Origin: Primulina eburnea
Taxonomy: Eukaryota > Streptophyta > Magnoliopsida > Lamiales > Gesneriaceae
Direction of reading: 5' to 3'
NCBI RefSeq assembly: GCF_022965805.1
Contig: NW_027331378.1
Coordinates: forward strand, 241,970-305,969
DNA: 64,000 nt
The position numbers and the translations under genes are program-made. A model generated the notes under the pieces. That model was not told the origin of the DNA. It did no database searches and saw only the letters and a list, made by a program, of their open reading frames with translations. Positions 11,800 through 23,460 of the stretch are shown here, piece by piece. Within the stretch, counting starts at the first letter, position 1. Each line of letters opens with the position of its first letter.

Positions 11800-12777
11800 G
11801 CCACTATATCATCAAGTGCCTCTTGGGTCTGTTCCTCGGTCACTACCACCAGATGGTCCCGCTCCCTGACATCTGTGGGAACCTCTCTGTGGACAGACTC
11901 TAGCAAAGTGTCCCGGCTGTCGGCAGATACGATAACTACCAGTAACTCCCTGGCATTGCTCCGTGGAATGTCTTCCTCCGCAAGTTCTGCAATACACTCC
12001 AGTTTAACTCGGGCTAGAACCACTGGAGCTAGATGAACCGCTCAGTCCGCTCCCTAACTTCTTAAACTGTTTCTTTCAAGCTTTCAGCAAATCTTGCTTT
12101 CCACTCGTACTGCCGCGATCAAATCGGAGAGGGGATTGCTGTGTCTGGGGTTGCATCGCACACACCCTTTTTAGTTGTCTAATCAGACTTGCCTCCGCTC
12201 TCTTTGCTCTACTCAAAGCATCAGCAAAATGATAAGGTCGCTGTATATTCATCAATGAAACTATCTCGGAATTCAATCCTCTGATGAACTGATCCGCTAC
12301 AGCTACATCATTCCCCATTACGTGAGGAGCAAAACGCAGTAGAGTAGAGAATTTAGCAACATATCCTTCAATATTCAGTTGACCTTGTCTCAAATTCTCA
12401 ATTCTGCTTTCTTGTCCTCTCGGTACAAAACTGAGAAAAATTTTCGATAAAATTCAATTCTAAATATTTCCCACGAAATCACTGTACCTCTCTGTTCTAA
12501 CATTCTTTTACTTGTAATCCACCAACTCCTGGCGGCTTCTCGTAACTGGTTAGGCACCATTTTAACTCTCTGTTCATCTGTACAATCAGAAAATCGAACA
12601 GTATTTCTATGTCATCAAACCAGTTCTCACAATCTTCAGACGCCTCGGTACCACTCAGGATCGACGGCTGAAATAACTGAAACTCTTTCAACTTTATTTC
12701 CATCTGAGTTTCTGATACATCTGTCTGTTCAGTCGAAGTACTACCTCTTTCTGGAATTCTCCGTGGTGGTATATCTG
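11800..12777 (-). pseudogene. gag: GyN1 gag, frameshifted
   Basis: Three consecutive frames on the minus strand match GyE and GyN2 gag: 12497-12703 (MEIKLKEFQLFQPSILSGTE), 12076-12393 (RQGQLNIEGYVAKFSTLLRF) and 11812-11997 (zinc-binding tail). At least two frameshifts separate them. The tail keeps an HSTEQCQG segment, but the first cysteine of the CX2C knuckle is Tyr. The expected start ATG before PPRR is ATA, as in GyN2, so translation would have to begin at an inner ATG. It is the broken counterpart of the intact GyN2 gag. Confidence 0.87.
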
Positions 12778-13065
12778 CTTATCAAAACATTAGTACCCAA
12801 ATACTACAAATCTGTTCAAATCTTTCTCTGATCATCTTACTGCTGATCAAGAATCAAATCTGATTCATACTCAATAATACATATTACCAATTCAAATCAG
12901 ATAATCACGTGATCATGTATTTCAAAATAGTAAAACATAATCTCATGCTAGCATATTCAATGTAAGTCAACATTAAAATAAATCTCAGGCTAGCAATCAC
13001 ATGCAAGGTAAGAAAACTCAATCTACCCCGCTCCTTCTCTTCTATCTCAGTCTAAAGAATCTATC

Positions 13066-13079
13066 GCTCTGATACCACC
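13066..13079 (-). other. GyN1 primer-binding site
   Basis: On the minus strand GGTGGTATCAGAGC follows the 5' LTR after three bases. It matches the 3' end complement of initiator Met tRNA. Confidence 0.9.
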
Positions 13080-14594
13080 TGTTGTGGGGACCCGGACGCT
13101 AATCATCTTCTTAATCATTTTTGGGATTTAGTTATCAATTAAGATAAACAGGGTCTAAAAATTTTTCTTTTTAGAATATAAGTGCGGAACGTAATGGAAT
13201 TTAACTAATATACATCTCAGTATAAAAGTACAATAATGTACAACAATTATTCAAACTAATCTAAGGTTCAACTACTAAATTTCAAGTAATGAAACCTATC
13301 TACATCAAAGTCCGGAATCACCACTCTAATCTCGATCTCTCATCATCTTCTTGACCCTGATCCTGCCCCACCTGTTGCCATGCACACATAAAGACAAGAC
13401 AACAGTCGGATAACTCCGGTGAGATATAAATATCCTAATATAAACAATGTATCAATGCAATCATATAAAACATATATAAAAGCATAAACAATCATTAAAA
13501 ACATGTACCCAATCTGACTACATGAATTAATACGAATCTGTATTTAAGTCAATGACTTGTTATCTTATCTCAACTTATTTCTAACCTAGGGATCCCGATC
13601 TAATTTAGACTTCGGCATGCTGTATCGAGTGTCTACAATAGAAGTCGATCTACATCTAAGCTCATTGATACACTGTAAGTCTAGAGTCTTAGCGGTTCTG
13701 ACAAAGACTCGGCGGTTCTTGCCTAGCTAGGCTGATCTGTCCTAGACTCAAACTCTTGCTCTGCTATAATTCAATAAGCTAAACATATCAATCTGATAAT
13801 TTGCAAATGTCAATGCAATGAAATAAAGTATGTGATTTAGGAAACTCAAGTCAAACCTAACTCGAGTTGTGCAATCCCGAATCAACATTTATTTATACCT
13901 TTGTCTTCCCGGACTGACGAAGACGAAGTCGTGTATTCTGATCTGTCCATACCCAGTCTGGCAATGACAATCGTATAAATACAATATCAGTATATAACTC
14001 AATTCAATATCTGTTCTGAACAATATTCAAATCGAAATATATAATCTGATCCATATCTGAACAAAGTACAATCTAATTCATATCAACGATATCACGATAT
14101 AATCGAGATCATTACTGAATCTGATCCATCTAAATCGACTGATATTTTGACGGCATAATAATATAGTCTTGATAACCCCGTCAATCTCAACATCATAGGT
14201 ATAATACCAGAACTCATAATCAATACCGGTATAACTGATAATTTCAACGATAATACAAATCTGCTATTGAATCTCAATCACATCGATTCTGGAAATCATA
14301 ACAATTACAGAAACAGTCTGTTCTTTAATCTGACTTCAGTTATACAATGCCTACTGTAGCAGAAACACCATATCTAATTCGTATTCAATTCTGACAATAT
14401 CATAAATTCAAATCATGTCTAAACGTAACAAAATTTACGTCCAGTTATAGCCTGCGTTGATAGGAACACAGTACTGTAATCGGATTCAAAAACAGACGGA
14501 CGGATTTCTCACAAAAGGCGTAAGGATTTTTCACTCTTCTCTAGACGCTTTTCACCACGATTCTTTTCTTTTATTTCATAGGAAATTCGAAGGC

Positions 14595-14613
14595 ATTTAT
14601 ATAAATATATATA
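14595..14613 (-). promoter_or_regulatory. TATA-like run of the GyN1 5' LTR
   Basis: The minus strand reads TATATATATTTATATAAAT about 65 bases downstream of the palindrome array, after a GCATGTATGG stretch. GyN2 has a similar TATATATATATA run at the same relative place (37838-37853). It is the best candidate for the element promoter; the start site cannot be seen. Confidence 0.5.
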
Positions 14614-14676
14614 CATACCATACATGCAGCAAGGCAAGTGGCGTCGTGCATGTTCTGCACGTTGCGCGCACAAAGT

Positions 14677-14917
14677 CGCGCATATGCGCCGGTAGTTCAA
14701 CCAGCATATTTTGTTGGCCCGAGCATATGCGCCATCTACGTCGCGCATATGCGCCGATCATTCTGCCCAACCCGCGCATGTGCGCCATCTACGTCGCGCA
14801 TATGTGCCGATCATTCTGGACGTTCCGCGCATGTGCACGCATTCAAGTCGCGCATGTGCGCGCATGGTTCTGTCTTCTTCGCGCATGTGCGCCCAACGAC
14901 GTCGCGCATGTGCGCCA
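14677..14917 (-). repeat. GCGCATATGCGC palindrome array, GyN1 5' LTR
   Basis: Nine units occur, at about 14677, 14720, 14741, 14772, 14793, 14825, 14849, 14880 and 14902. The left units have CATATG at the centre and the right units CATGTG. Both are CANNTG boxes flanked by GCG and CGC. Spacers vary in length and sequence; TTCTGGACGTT is one spacer shared with other families. Confidence 0.92.
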
Positions 14918-15067
14918 ATCCTACTCTTCACACATAATGTGAATTCTTCATTCGGCTCTCCCAATCTGATCCGTTCCGTCTATAATCATATCAATTATCA
15001 CCAATAGATTATAATAATCATCGCCAAATCTTTTCAGATTAACAGGATAAATTTCTCGGACCTTACA

Positions 15068-15635
15068 GTTTTCAAAATTTAGGAGAGAGTGGCCGATTGT
15101 TTATGGTGTGGAGTGTAGGGTTTAATACATATTATATACTAATTAGTCACTAACTAGGCCTTATGCCTATTAAGCCATTAAATTAGGCCCATAGTCTAAT
15201 TAGGACATAATTAAGATATTAGCAAAGTTTTTCTTTAATTAAATATGTGAATTTATTAGCCGGTTTGCCAAGAAGCTCGTATTTTAGTTGAAAAACCCAT
15301 ACCGATAAAACTTACGCCCCTGGCAGTATAAAATCACCCCAAAACCATTTATTTTAAAAAGTACTAAAAAGCATCGACCATATTTCAAATAATTAAAATA
15401 ATTATTTAATAAATTGTTTATAGATTTTTAAGCCCTATGTCCCTGTTCCTCGATCGTCGCTTGAATATTCCTTAAAAATATCATTTTTTGCATGATGACA
15501 ATAAAAATCTCATTTAACATATAAACAAGTATGTCACATAGTTAATTAGCAATTAAAATCAATTAATTACTCAATTTTAATATTTCTTAGATTTGCATGC
15601 AGTTGGATTACGTCGTCTTAATTTTGGACCTTACA
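15068..15635 (-). repeat. GyA 3' LTR, part right of GyN1
   Basis: After the second TSD copy (15068-15072) the GyA LTR resumes and ends TTACA at 15635. On the element strand the LTR starts TGTAAGGTCC. It matches 32903-33463 of the 5' LTR. Confidence 0.92.
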
Positions 15636-15651
15636 ATTCCTCCCCCCTTAA
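15636..15651 (-). other. GyA polypurine tract
   Basis: On the minus strand TTAAGGGGGGAGGAAT directly precedes the TGTAAGG start of the 3' LTR and follows TTTCGAGGACGAAATTT, as in many plant chromoviruses. Confidence 0.88.
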
Positions 15652-15662
15652 ATAAAATTTCG

Positions 15663-16185
15663 TCCTCGAAATTAGAACTTACCGAATAGATCTAGATAGC
15701 GACTCTTCAAGTCCCTCTCGGTTTCCCAAGTAGCTTCCTCTTCCGAGTGATTCAGCCACTTGACCTTGACCATTGGAATGACTTTGTTTCACAATCTTCT
15801 TTCTTGCCTTGCTAAGATCTGGACAAGTATTTCCTCATAGGTCATGTTTGGAGTTAGTTGGAGTGGTTCATAATTAAGCACATGTGACGGATTCGACATG
15901 TACTTCCGCAACATTGAAATATGAAACACATTGTGAACTCCTGAAAGCGCTGGTGGCAACGCCACTCTATAGGCTAGTGTCCCAATTCTCTCCAAAATCT
16001 CGAATGGACCAATAAATCTTGGACTTAACTTGCCCTTCTTGCCAAAGCGCATAACACCCTTCATGGGTGCTATTTTTACAAATACATGGTCGCCCACTAC
16101 AAACTCCAAGTCCCTTCACCTTTTGTCCGCATAACACTTTTGTCGGCTTTGTGCAGTCTTCATTATCTCACGAATCTTGACTACA
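15663..16185 (-). pseudogene. pol: GyA integrase C-terminus (GPY/F) and chromodomain
   Basis: The frame 15789-16109 contains the GPY/F-type module (RFIGPFEILERIGTLAYRVAL) that binds DNA at the end of Gypsy integrases. It ends at a TGA that follows QERRL. In the same frame after the stop the strand reads VKVKWLNHSEEEATWE and ERDLKSRYLDLF, a chromodomain close to the polyprotein end at about 15665. Chromodomains steer integration to particular chromatin. Upstream, a segment between the integrase core and this module is missing: the core frame ends KLPLLVRM at about 16205, skipping roughly 60 residues that GyE-type integrases would have. Confidence 0.85.
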
Positions 16186-16977
16186 AGCGCGGCCCTCTCT
16201 TCAATCACATCCGGACCAATAGAGGTAGCTTTGGTTCCCAACTGCCTTGAAAATCAATTATACAAGCTCGCATTAGATCTTCCAAAATCTGTATAACTCT
16301 CGCCGAGTGTCCATCGGTCTGAGGGTGGAACGCTGTAGTGAACAATAACTTGGTCCCCATTGCTGCATGCAGAATTTTCCAGAATGATGACGTGAATCTC
16401 GGATCCCTGTTAGAAACGATGGATACCAGAATCCCATGCAGCCGAACTATCTCCCGAATATACAAGTCGGCATACTGATCATGGTGAATGTCCGTCTAAA
16501 TAGGTAGAAAATGCGCTGAATTCGTAAGACGATCAATTATCACCCAAATGGCATTTGACCCTTTGACGGTTTTTGGCAATCCCACTACAAAGTCCATAGT
16601 GATGTTCTCCCATTTCCACTCGGGAATAGGGAGTGGCTTCAATTTTCCCGCTGGTCTTTGATGCTCTGCTTTGACTTGCTGACAAGTCAAACACTCGGAT
16701 ACATATCTCAGAATGTCCATGTTCATGCCTGGCCACCAATATAACAACTGCATATCTCTATACATTTTTGTGCTGCCCGGATGGATGGAATATGGTGTGT
16801 CATGGGCTTCCTGCATAATAAGATTTCTCAAGGAATTGTCAATAGGAACCCATAGACGGTCTCGATAACGGACCAAGCCATCCACTACTGAATATAAATT
16901 CCGGCTCTTGGCTTCATCTCTAGCTCTCCACTTTTTCAACTGCTCATCAGTAGACTGCCCATCACGAATTCTGTCTC
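16186..16977 (-). pseudogene. pol: GyA integrase core, two catalytic residues lost
   Basis: Frames 16496-16981 and 16205-16465 on the minus strand, separated by one in-frame TAG at about 16496, give the HHCC zinc region (HPGSTKMYRDM, CLTCQQVK) and the RNase-H-like core. The first aspartate is present in MDFVVGLP. The second, in the family motif SDRDPRF, reads SNRDPRF, and the glutamate in the DGQSER motif reads DGHSAR. Two of the three D,D-35-E residues are therefore gone, so this integrase could not cut or join DNA. Confidence 0.88.
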
Positions 16978-18027
16978 TCAAAGTCGTCTGTACTGATAAT
17001 GTGGCAAGATTAGGGGCATCTCTCTAGCATACACTGTAAGATCAAACCGCTGTATCTCGGACTGCAACGGTCTTTGGAGTGATAAATGAATGATAACTGA
17101 TGCTTTTCTACTCAATGCGTCTGCCACTACATTAGCTTTCCCCGGATGGTAGCTAATGTCACAATCATAGTCCTTTACCAATTCAAGCCATCTGCGCTGT
17201 CTCATATTCAACTCCTTTTGGGTGAAGAAGTATTTCAAACTCTTATGATCGGTGAATATCTTACACTTCTCCCCATAAAGGTAATGTCTCCAAATTTTTA
17301 GTGCAAAGACTACTGCTGCAAGCTCAAGATCATGAGTAGGGTAGTTGTTTTCGTGAATTTTAAACTGTCTTGACGCATAAGCGATAACTCGGTCATTTTG
17401 CATCAGAACTGTGCCCATACCAAGGTTAGAAGCGTCGGTATAAAGGACATACTCCCCTTGCCCTGATGGCATAGATAACACTGGTGCTGATATCAAGGCT
17501 TGCTTTAACTTGCCAAAACTGTCTTGACACTCGGGTCCCCAAACAAATTTTGCATTCTTCTTAGTCAAGGCGGTCATAGGTACCGCTATAGATGGTAACC
17601 CTTGAATAAACTTGCGATAATAGCCAGCTAGTCCACAGAAACTACGAATCTCGGTGATGCTTTTCAGTACTGGCCATTCTTTCACTGCTTCCACTTTACT
17701 TGGATCAACGTCCACTCCATTACTGGAAATGATGTGGCCTAAGAATGCCACTCTATCAAGCCAAAACTCGCACTTACTGAATTTTGCATAAAGTTTTTTG
17801 TCTTGCAGTGCGGTCCTCAAATGACGGCTATGCTCGTCTCTGCTCTTGGAATAGATAAAAATGTCATCAATGAAGACAATAATAAACTGATCCAGATACG
17901 GCTGAAATACGCGTTTCATGAGATCCATGAAGATCGCTGGCGCATTGGTCAACCCCAATGGCATGACCATAAAATCATAGTGCCCATATCTCGTGCGAAA
18001 TGCTGTCTTGTGAACATCTGACTCTTT
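16978..18027 (-). pseudogene. pol: GyA reverse transcriptase (C-terminal part) and RNase H
   Basis: A continuous minus-strand frame carries the RT fingers/palm ([19 protein letters not shown]), the catalytic FIDD at about 17863-17874, the thumb, and RNase H ([34 protein letters not shown]). At 18027 the frame runs into the Co2 LTR; the N-terminal part of the RT continues at 27327. Apart from the insertion this is the best-kept piece of GyA. Confidence 0.92.
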
Positions 18028-20156
18028 TGTTAGAGTAGGTGCCCGTCGAGCCAAGTGTTGGCCGAGTGTTCACAATGAAACTCTATGTATAAGCAATCTT
18101 TATTTTAGTAATATTTGATATTATTATTTTGGCACATCTTTATCTGTATACCCATGCTAGTTGCATAGATAAAGCCCTTGAATATACAAATGGTAGAAAA
18201 AATATGAGATGCTCATATGATGGGTATCATGAAACTCATATTTGTAATACTGTATATTCTAAACGGTTCCTAGTCGATTCAGCCGCCACTAAGAAGGATA
18301 TAGGCCGCTCGAGTTCGAGACTAGTATCTGCGATGTGAGTACCATGTTTCATTGGTAGGGGACATTGTGATGTCCGAGCATGCAGATAGGTGCTCCTAGT
18401 AGAGTGCACTGAACAACCCTCCATTAAAGGACTTTCCAAGTGGTTCTCACTTATCGAGTGGAAGTGTCCTAGTTTATGGTTGTACACCATTAGTCCTTAT
18501 GACCCGAGACAACATTGAGACTCTTTGTGCTAGCATTTTACTTTGACTTGTTTACCGACTCTTATGGGGTCATCAGGTGGCAAGGTTGGGTGTCATGTCG
18601 AAACATATAGGAGTCGATGCATTGTAGTCGGGGATTCACCGCTTACCTTCGGGTATGGATATCCTATGTGTTATCATGTGTATGTAGGTTGAAATCTCTG
18701 GCCAGAGTATGGTTGTAATTATGAAAGGGGTTTCATAGATTACACCATTGATGCAACTACGACATGACACATAGTATTTATTCATTGACAACTCTCGATA
18801 AACCAATGGTTGTCGAATCGGTCGGGATATATAAGTTGAAGGGACCGTACTGTACGCTAACCATAATTGAATGGTTCTTGCAGGCACTATCATTTGATAC
18901 CTAGGGAATCATGTAAGCGATGCTGCTAGGCGTTTAACATGATTGGTTGGGTACTATCAGACTTGAGTTCTGACGTTCTTGTTATCAAGGAGTTGATAAG
19001 TAAGAATGGAGCAATTGGGGTATGCTCATATAAGGAAATGTTTAATCCGAATCACATGGAGATGTGAACCCACGGCTAGTTGTATCAATGAACCATTGAG
19101 AGCCACACAAGTACTAGCTTTCTAGATCCCGTTGAGAAGTAAAATAGTTCAATGTGTTGAACGGCTTATAAAGGAGTTTATAAGCGTAAGGAAAATTAGA
19201 AGTATGACTTCTATAAAGGAGAAAATAGTTCAATGTGTTGAACGGCTTATAAATGTGTTTATAAGCGTAAAGAAAAATAGAAGTATGACTTCTATGAGAG
19301 AAATGTAAATTTTGATTTATGGAAGTGTTCCTAAATTAAAATTTGGCCAAGTGAATAATGTATTTGAAAATTGTGATTTTCATATACATTATTATGGACT
19401 AAATTAAATTAATTCAAGTGTTGAATTAATTAAACACTAGTGGACCTAGTAGAGTCCAAATAATTAAATTAATTCAAGTGTTGAATTAATTAAGTTATAT
19501 TGAGTCTTGTAGAGCTCAATTTAAATTAATTATTTAACTAGTGGGACTTGGGTAAATTCAAGTAATGTTTAATTAGTCTCAAATATGTTTGAGATAATTA
19601 AATTTAGTCCATGGTTTTTAATTTGTTAAAAACCATATAATATGCATGCATGGGAGGTGAAAGGTTGGGAGACTACTTTTTGAGTTTTCAAGGCATGGCA
19701 TGCAAAAAGTGATTTCAACTTTTTCCACTACCTAGACAAGTCTCCCTTCCCTCATTCAAGAACCATGGCCGAACTCTCCCCCTAAAATTCTCTTCAAGAT
19801 TTTTCTCTCTTTTGTTCTTCAATTGTTGGAGAAACAAAATACTTCTCTTTGAAAAATCCTCTAATTTTTCTAGTGCAAAATTAGAGGGGATCTTCCTAGT
19901 TAGTGGTGGGCCTAATTTTGAAGAAAGGAGGAAGCTTGTAGATTTATCTTCCATTGAAGAGCTAAGGTGTTTACACCTTAGTTGGAGCTATACATCAATC
20001 CTTGTGATTGATAGGTACATTTCTCAAACACCCTATGTATGACATGTGTTTGTTTTTGTATTTGCTACACAAAAGAGGTGGCCGAATTTCTTGCATGAAA
20101 AATTAAAATTTTTGACTTCCGTTGCGCTTCCGGTCACCGTGACCGATCCCCTTTCA
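18028..20156 (+). repeat. Co2 5' LTR
   Basis: It begins TGTTAGAGTAGGTGC and ends CCCCTTTCA before the primer-binding site. It contains two copies of an 81-bp unit (19141-19302) and several AT-rich repeats around AATTCAAGTGTTGAATTAAT (19410-19490), which are themselves dyad-symmetric. Short frames such as 18129-18338 recur in all copies of the LTR and have no recognisable product. Confidence 0.94.
19141..19302 (+). repeat. 81-bp tandem duplication in the Co2 LTR
   Basis: AAAATAGTTCAATGTGTTGA recurs at 19141 and 19222. Both Co2 LTRs carry two units (second LTR near 26310-26470), while the Co1 3' LTR has a single unit near 35786. The duplication therefore marks a subfamily younger than the split from Co1. 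Confidence 0.88.
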
Positions 20157-20158
20157 AG

Positions 20159-20170
20159 TGGTATCAGAGC
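20159..20170 (+). other. Co2 primer-binding site
   Basis: TGGTATCAGAGC, complementary to initiator Met tRNA, lies two bases after the LTR. Confidence 0.92.
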
Positions 20171-21945
20171 TATGGTTATGGTTTTGTGTAGCAACTACAA
20201 GATATTATATTGAGATTGATTTCTAACCGCATGAGGATGAAATTTTGCAACAAAATTCAAGGTTTGATAGAGCATATTTCGGGCAGCATGTTGCTGCCTG
20301 TTTCGGGTAGCCCGGGCAGCCAGAGGGGCTACCCATTTTGGGCAGCTAGGGCAGTCCCTCAGCCCCATCAATTTTATAAAAAAAAAATAAAAATTTTGTT
20401 GCCGGAATCCGGTGACGGAGCTCCGGCGACAGCGATGACGACTAGGGTTTCAAAAAGTGTTTTGGATTATCAAAGTGTCCTGGGCCTTGAGTTGTTGGGC
20501 CATTGGATGGCTAACATATTTGTGAATTTTAAATGGGCCAAAATGTTTTTGGTGAAAAATAAGTTTTTGGGCCCTTAAGTTTAAAATTACAAAAGTTGCA
20601 AATTTTTCTCATGAAATAAATAATTGAAGTTGGACTTTAATTATTTATAGTAAATTGTGATTTATAAGAAATTCGGTTATAAATAAATTAATTGGAAAGT
20701 AGACAAAGGTGTTTGTATACTTTGTTAATTTAGTTTATAATCGTGGCGGTTAGTGATTGGATCAAGATATATAATATTGGATCAATTAATTATTGTGATA
20801 ATTAATTGATGGTGTATGATATGTGATATTATGCATGAAGGATGATCAAAAGCCCAAGCCCAATTTGCTAGGTGTATTCGAGGATATTTTGTGTTGAATG
20901 ATTGTAATAATTATCAATTTATAAAGTGGGCTTGGTTTATGGCCCGTTCCCACCCCATGAGATGTATCCCTATTTGCCATGGATATTTAATAGTATAGTG
21001 ATGATCAAGATTGGAAGATGGTGGCCATGATGATTATGAAGATCGAAGACATGTAAATATTGGAAGCTTATGTAATAGTTGCATTTGCATCCCGTGCATT
21101 TCCCTAGGATTGGAGCTAGGTCCGTGTTTAGCTCACACGATCCGTTAGTATTGGGGCGATTGATCATCCTTGTTTGTTTACTGTTTATAATATATGCATG
21201 ATATGTTATAAATAATGAGTATGTGCGTTATTATTATTATAATAACAAAGTTGCATGAATCCGGCAAACATACGATCAAACATGGCGAGCTTTTAAAATA
21301 AAATTAATGATGAGACCTTTCAAAATTAAAAAAACCCTCATTTTGAATAAGATTCAAAATTAATATCAAGCCTGAAATGGGGAATTATAAATTTGTTTAT
21401 AATTTCCTTGTCTTCCATCGACAATGGGTGCATGATGAACGCTACCCGTACTCAGGGCTCGGCTCATATTATTGGGGGAGCTCTGGGTGCCGGAAAGCTG
21501 TGACATCCATTGACATAGTGATGTGAACTACGTGGAACTCCCATGATTTCGGCTTCATATTATTGGGGGAACTCATGGCGACCGTCCATTAAGGTTCAAC
21601 ATCGATGGGTAAGGCTTGACACGTGAAGATGAACGACGTCATATTATTGGGTCCTAATCAAACGTGAGACAAAAGTTTACGTAGAGGGTTGCATTGTGAT
21701 GCAATTGGAAACTACCTATTAGGAATTGTGATTGGCTGATATTATTCGAGATCATAATTCGCTAATTGGACCTTACGTACCTACTGAGGAAAGGAGTTTC
21801 CCGTTTTCACTAGAGGGTAGTGAAAGATGTCAAAACAGTGGGAGCAAATATTTATGAAGTAAAAGTCCAAACTTCATATCTTACTAAATATTTTAAAATA
21901 GTCAGCCAACATTTATCTGTTTTCATTTTTCAGTACAAATTGACA
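20171..21945 (+). other. Co2 long untranslated leader with GC palindrome cluster
   Basis: It is equivalent to 554-2305 of Co1. The cluster at 20278-20365 has GGGCAGC, GCTGCC, CCCGGGCAGCC and GGGCTACCC, a diverged form of the Co1 cluster. The frame 20210-20578 crosses the cluster but ends without a recognisable domain, so I do not call it a gene. Confidence 0.78.
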
Positions 21946-22862
21946 ATGTCTTCGATTCGCAATCCGATATCCATAATACTCGACACACACATATTAAATG
22001 GACCTAATTACCTCACTTGGCTAAGAAACCTGAAAATCGTCTTGAATTCGGAAAGGGTAGCATATACACTGACTGAGTCGCCCCCTGTTGAGGCTCCGAC
22101 TGACTTGCAATCCTGAAGAATTGCAGGCTTACAAGGAATGGTGTGACCATGACTTGATAGCCAGGTGTTATATGCTGACTTCTATGAATGATGAGCTGCA
22201 GAGGCGTTTTGAAGATGCAAAGAATGCTGCTGACATTCATATGCACCTCAAAGAGCTCTTTGGTGAGCAAACACGGCCTCTTAGGCATGCTACCGTCAAG
22301 GAGCTGATCACTATGCGCATGCGAGATGGGGCCTCGGTTCATGAGCATGGCCTGAAGTTGATTGGGCTCGTGGATAAGCTCGTTGGCATGGATATGATCT
22401 TGCCTTCGGAGTTGACCACCGACGTGTTGCTGTTATCATTGCCTAGCTCATTTGATCCTTTTGTGGTGAACTTCAACATGAACAAGATGGAGCCGACCCT
22501 TGAGGAGTTGGTGAATATGCTTGTTACGTTGAATCAACCATCAAGAAAGAGAAGTTGGTTCTTTATGTGGGTTCTTCATCTGGTACGAAGATTGATCCAC
22601 ATGGGAAGGGAAAGAAGAGTTCTTTCCAACGTCCCAAGAAGAACGTGCCCTTGATGAGGCAATCTCCGAATCCCGTTGTGGCAGCCACACCAGTTAGGGA
22701 TGACAAGACTAGTAATGTTTGTCATCACTGCAAGAAGCCTGGACATTGGAGGCGTAATTGCAAAGAATATCTTGCCCAGAAAAGTTCTGGAAATGGTATG
22801 TTCTACATTGAAGTAAACATTTCAGTTAACTCTACTTCTTGGGTATTGGATACCAAATGTTG
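21946..22862 (+). pseudogene. gag: Co2 gag and zinc knuckle, frameshifted
   Basis: Gag starts at the ATG of MSSIRNPISIILD. A frameshift near 22105 moves it into the frame of 22088-22654, and a second near 22530 into the frame of 22555-22863. The capsid motif LLLSLPSSFDPFV and the knuckle CHHCKKPGHWRRNC (complete CCHC) are present. The last frame reaches the protease aspartate in WVLDTKC and then a TGA at about 22861. Confidence 0.88.
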
Positions 22863-23460
22863 ATCACATCTCTGTAATGTGTTACAGGTGATGGGAAGAA
22901 GTAGGAGACTAAGGGAAGGTAAGACCTTCTTGAGGATAGGCAATGGAGCAAGAGTTGCTGCCAAGACCTTAAGAAATGTTTACTTATTGTTGAACAATGA
23001 TTTTAAGTTAATTTTTAAGAGATGTTTTGTTTGTACCTTTTTGGTGAAAAACATTATTTCCATTTCTATTGTGATAAAGATGGATATTCTTGTCTATTTA
23101 GCAAAGGTGTTTACAACATTTACAAGAATGAATGTTTAATTGGTACTTGAGAACTTGAAAACGATCTCTATAACTTAAAATTGAAAGATATTCCATTAAA
23201 TGTCCATTCAAAGGCAGACACCATATGAGATATGGATGGGTAAGCCTCCCAAATATTCTTGTCTTAGAATATGGGGAGCCCTGCTTATGTGAAGCAGGTA
23301 GTGGGAGATAAATTGGATAGTCGATCCATTTTATGTTACTTTGTAAGATATCCAAGGAATTCAGTTGGATATCATTTATATCATCCCCAAGAAACAAAGG
23401 TGTTTGTTTCTAGGAATGCAACCTTTTTTTTGGAAAAAGGAATTTATATTGGATAGAAAA
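22863..23460 (+). pseudogene. pol: Co2 protease tail and remnant of integrase around a deletion
   Basis: The protease continues as GRSRRLREGKTFLRIGNGARV in a shifted frame. At about 23200 the sequence jumps from the segment matching 3540-3550 of Co1 to that matching 4208 onward. The integrase zinc region and the whole D,D,E core are missing, roughly 660 bp. In Co1 the two break regions both contain AACAATGTCCA, so the deletion probably used this microhomology. What follows is only the last part of integrase (TPYEIWMGKPPK-like, then the linker). Confidence 0.87.

Larger units (their letters stand above)
7457..15067 (-). mobile_element. Non-autonomous Gypsy element GyN1
   Basis: GyN1 is bounded by LTRs starting TGTGGGGACC and ending CCTTACA on the plus strand, with a perfect TSD GTTTT at 7452-7456 and 15068-15072. 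The uninterrupted target is visible in the other GyA LTR at 32898-32902, which has a single GTTTT. On the minus strand it contains a primer-binding site, a broken gag, remnants of protease/RT and integrase, and a polypurine tract. The internal region is only about 4.0 kb. The same pol decay is shared with GyN2, so the element was very likely mobilised in trans. Confidence 0.93.
13083..15067 (-). repeat. GyN1 5' LTR
   Basis: This is the full-length LTR of the pair, 1985 bp, TG to CA, adjacent to the primer-binding site. It contains the palindrome array (14677-14917) and a TATA-like run. Long frames at 14457-15007 are array translations rich in AYAP and CAPS repeats, present in several frames at once, and are not genes. 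Confidence 0.93.

Noticed and set aside
18129..18490. Frames in Copia LTRs that recur at 25298 and 34776
   Set aside because: They recur because the LTR is repeated. They occur on both strands, have no recognisable domain and contain differences that do not respect codons.
20159..20170. tRNA-like sequence at primer-binding sites
   Set aside because: Only about 12-15 bases match the 3' end of initiator Met tRNA; there is no tRNA gene.
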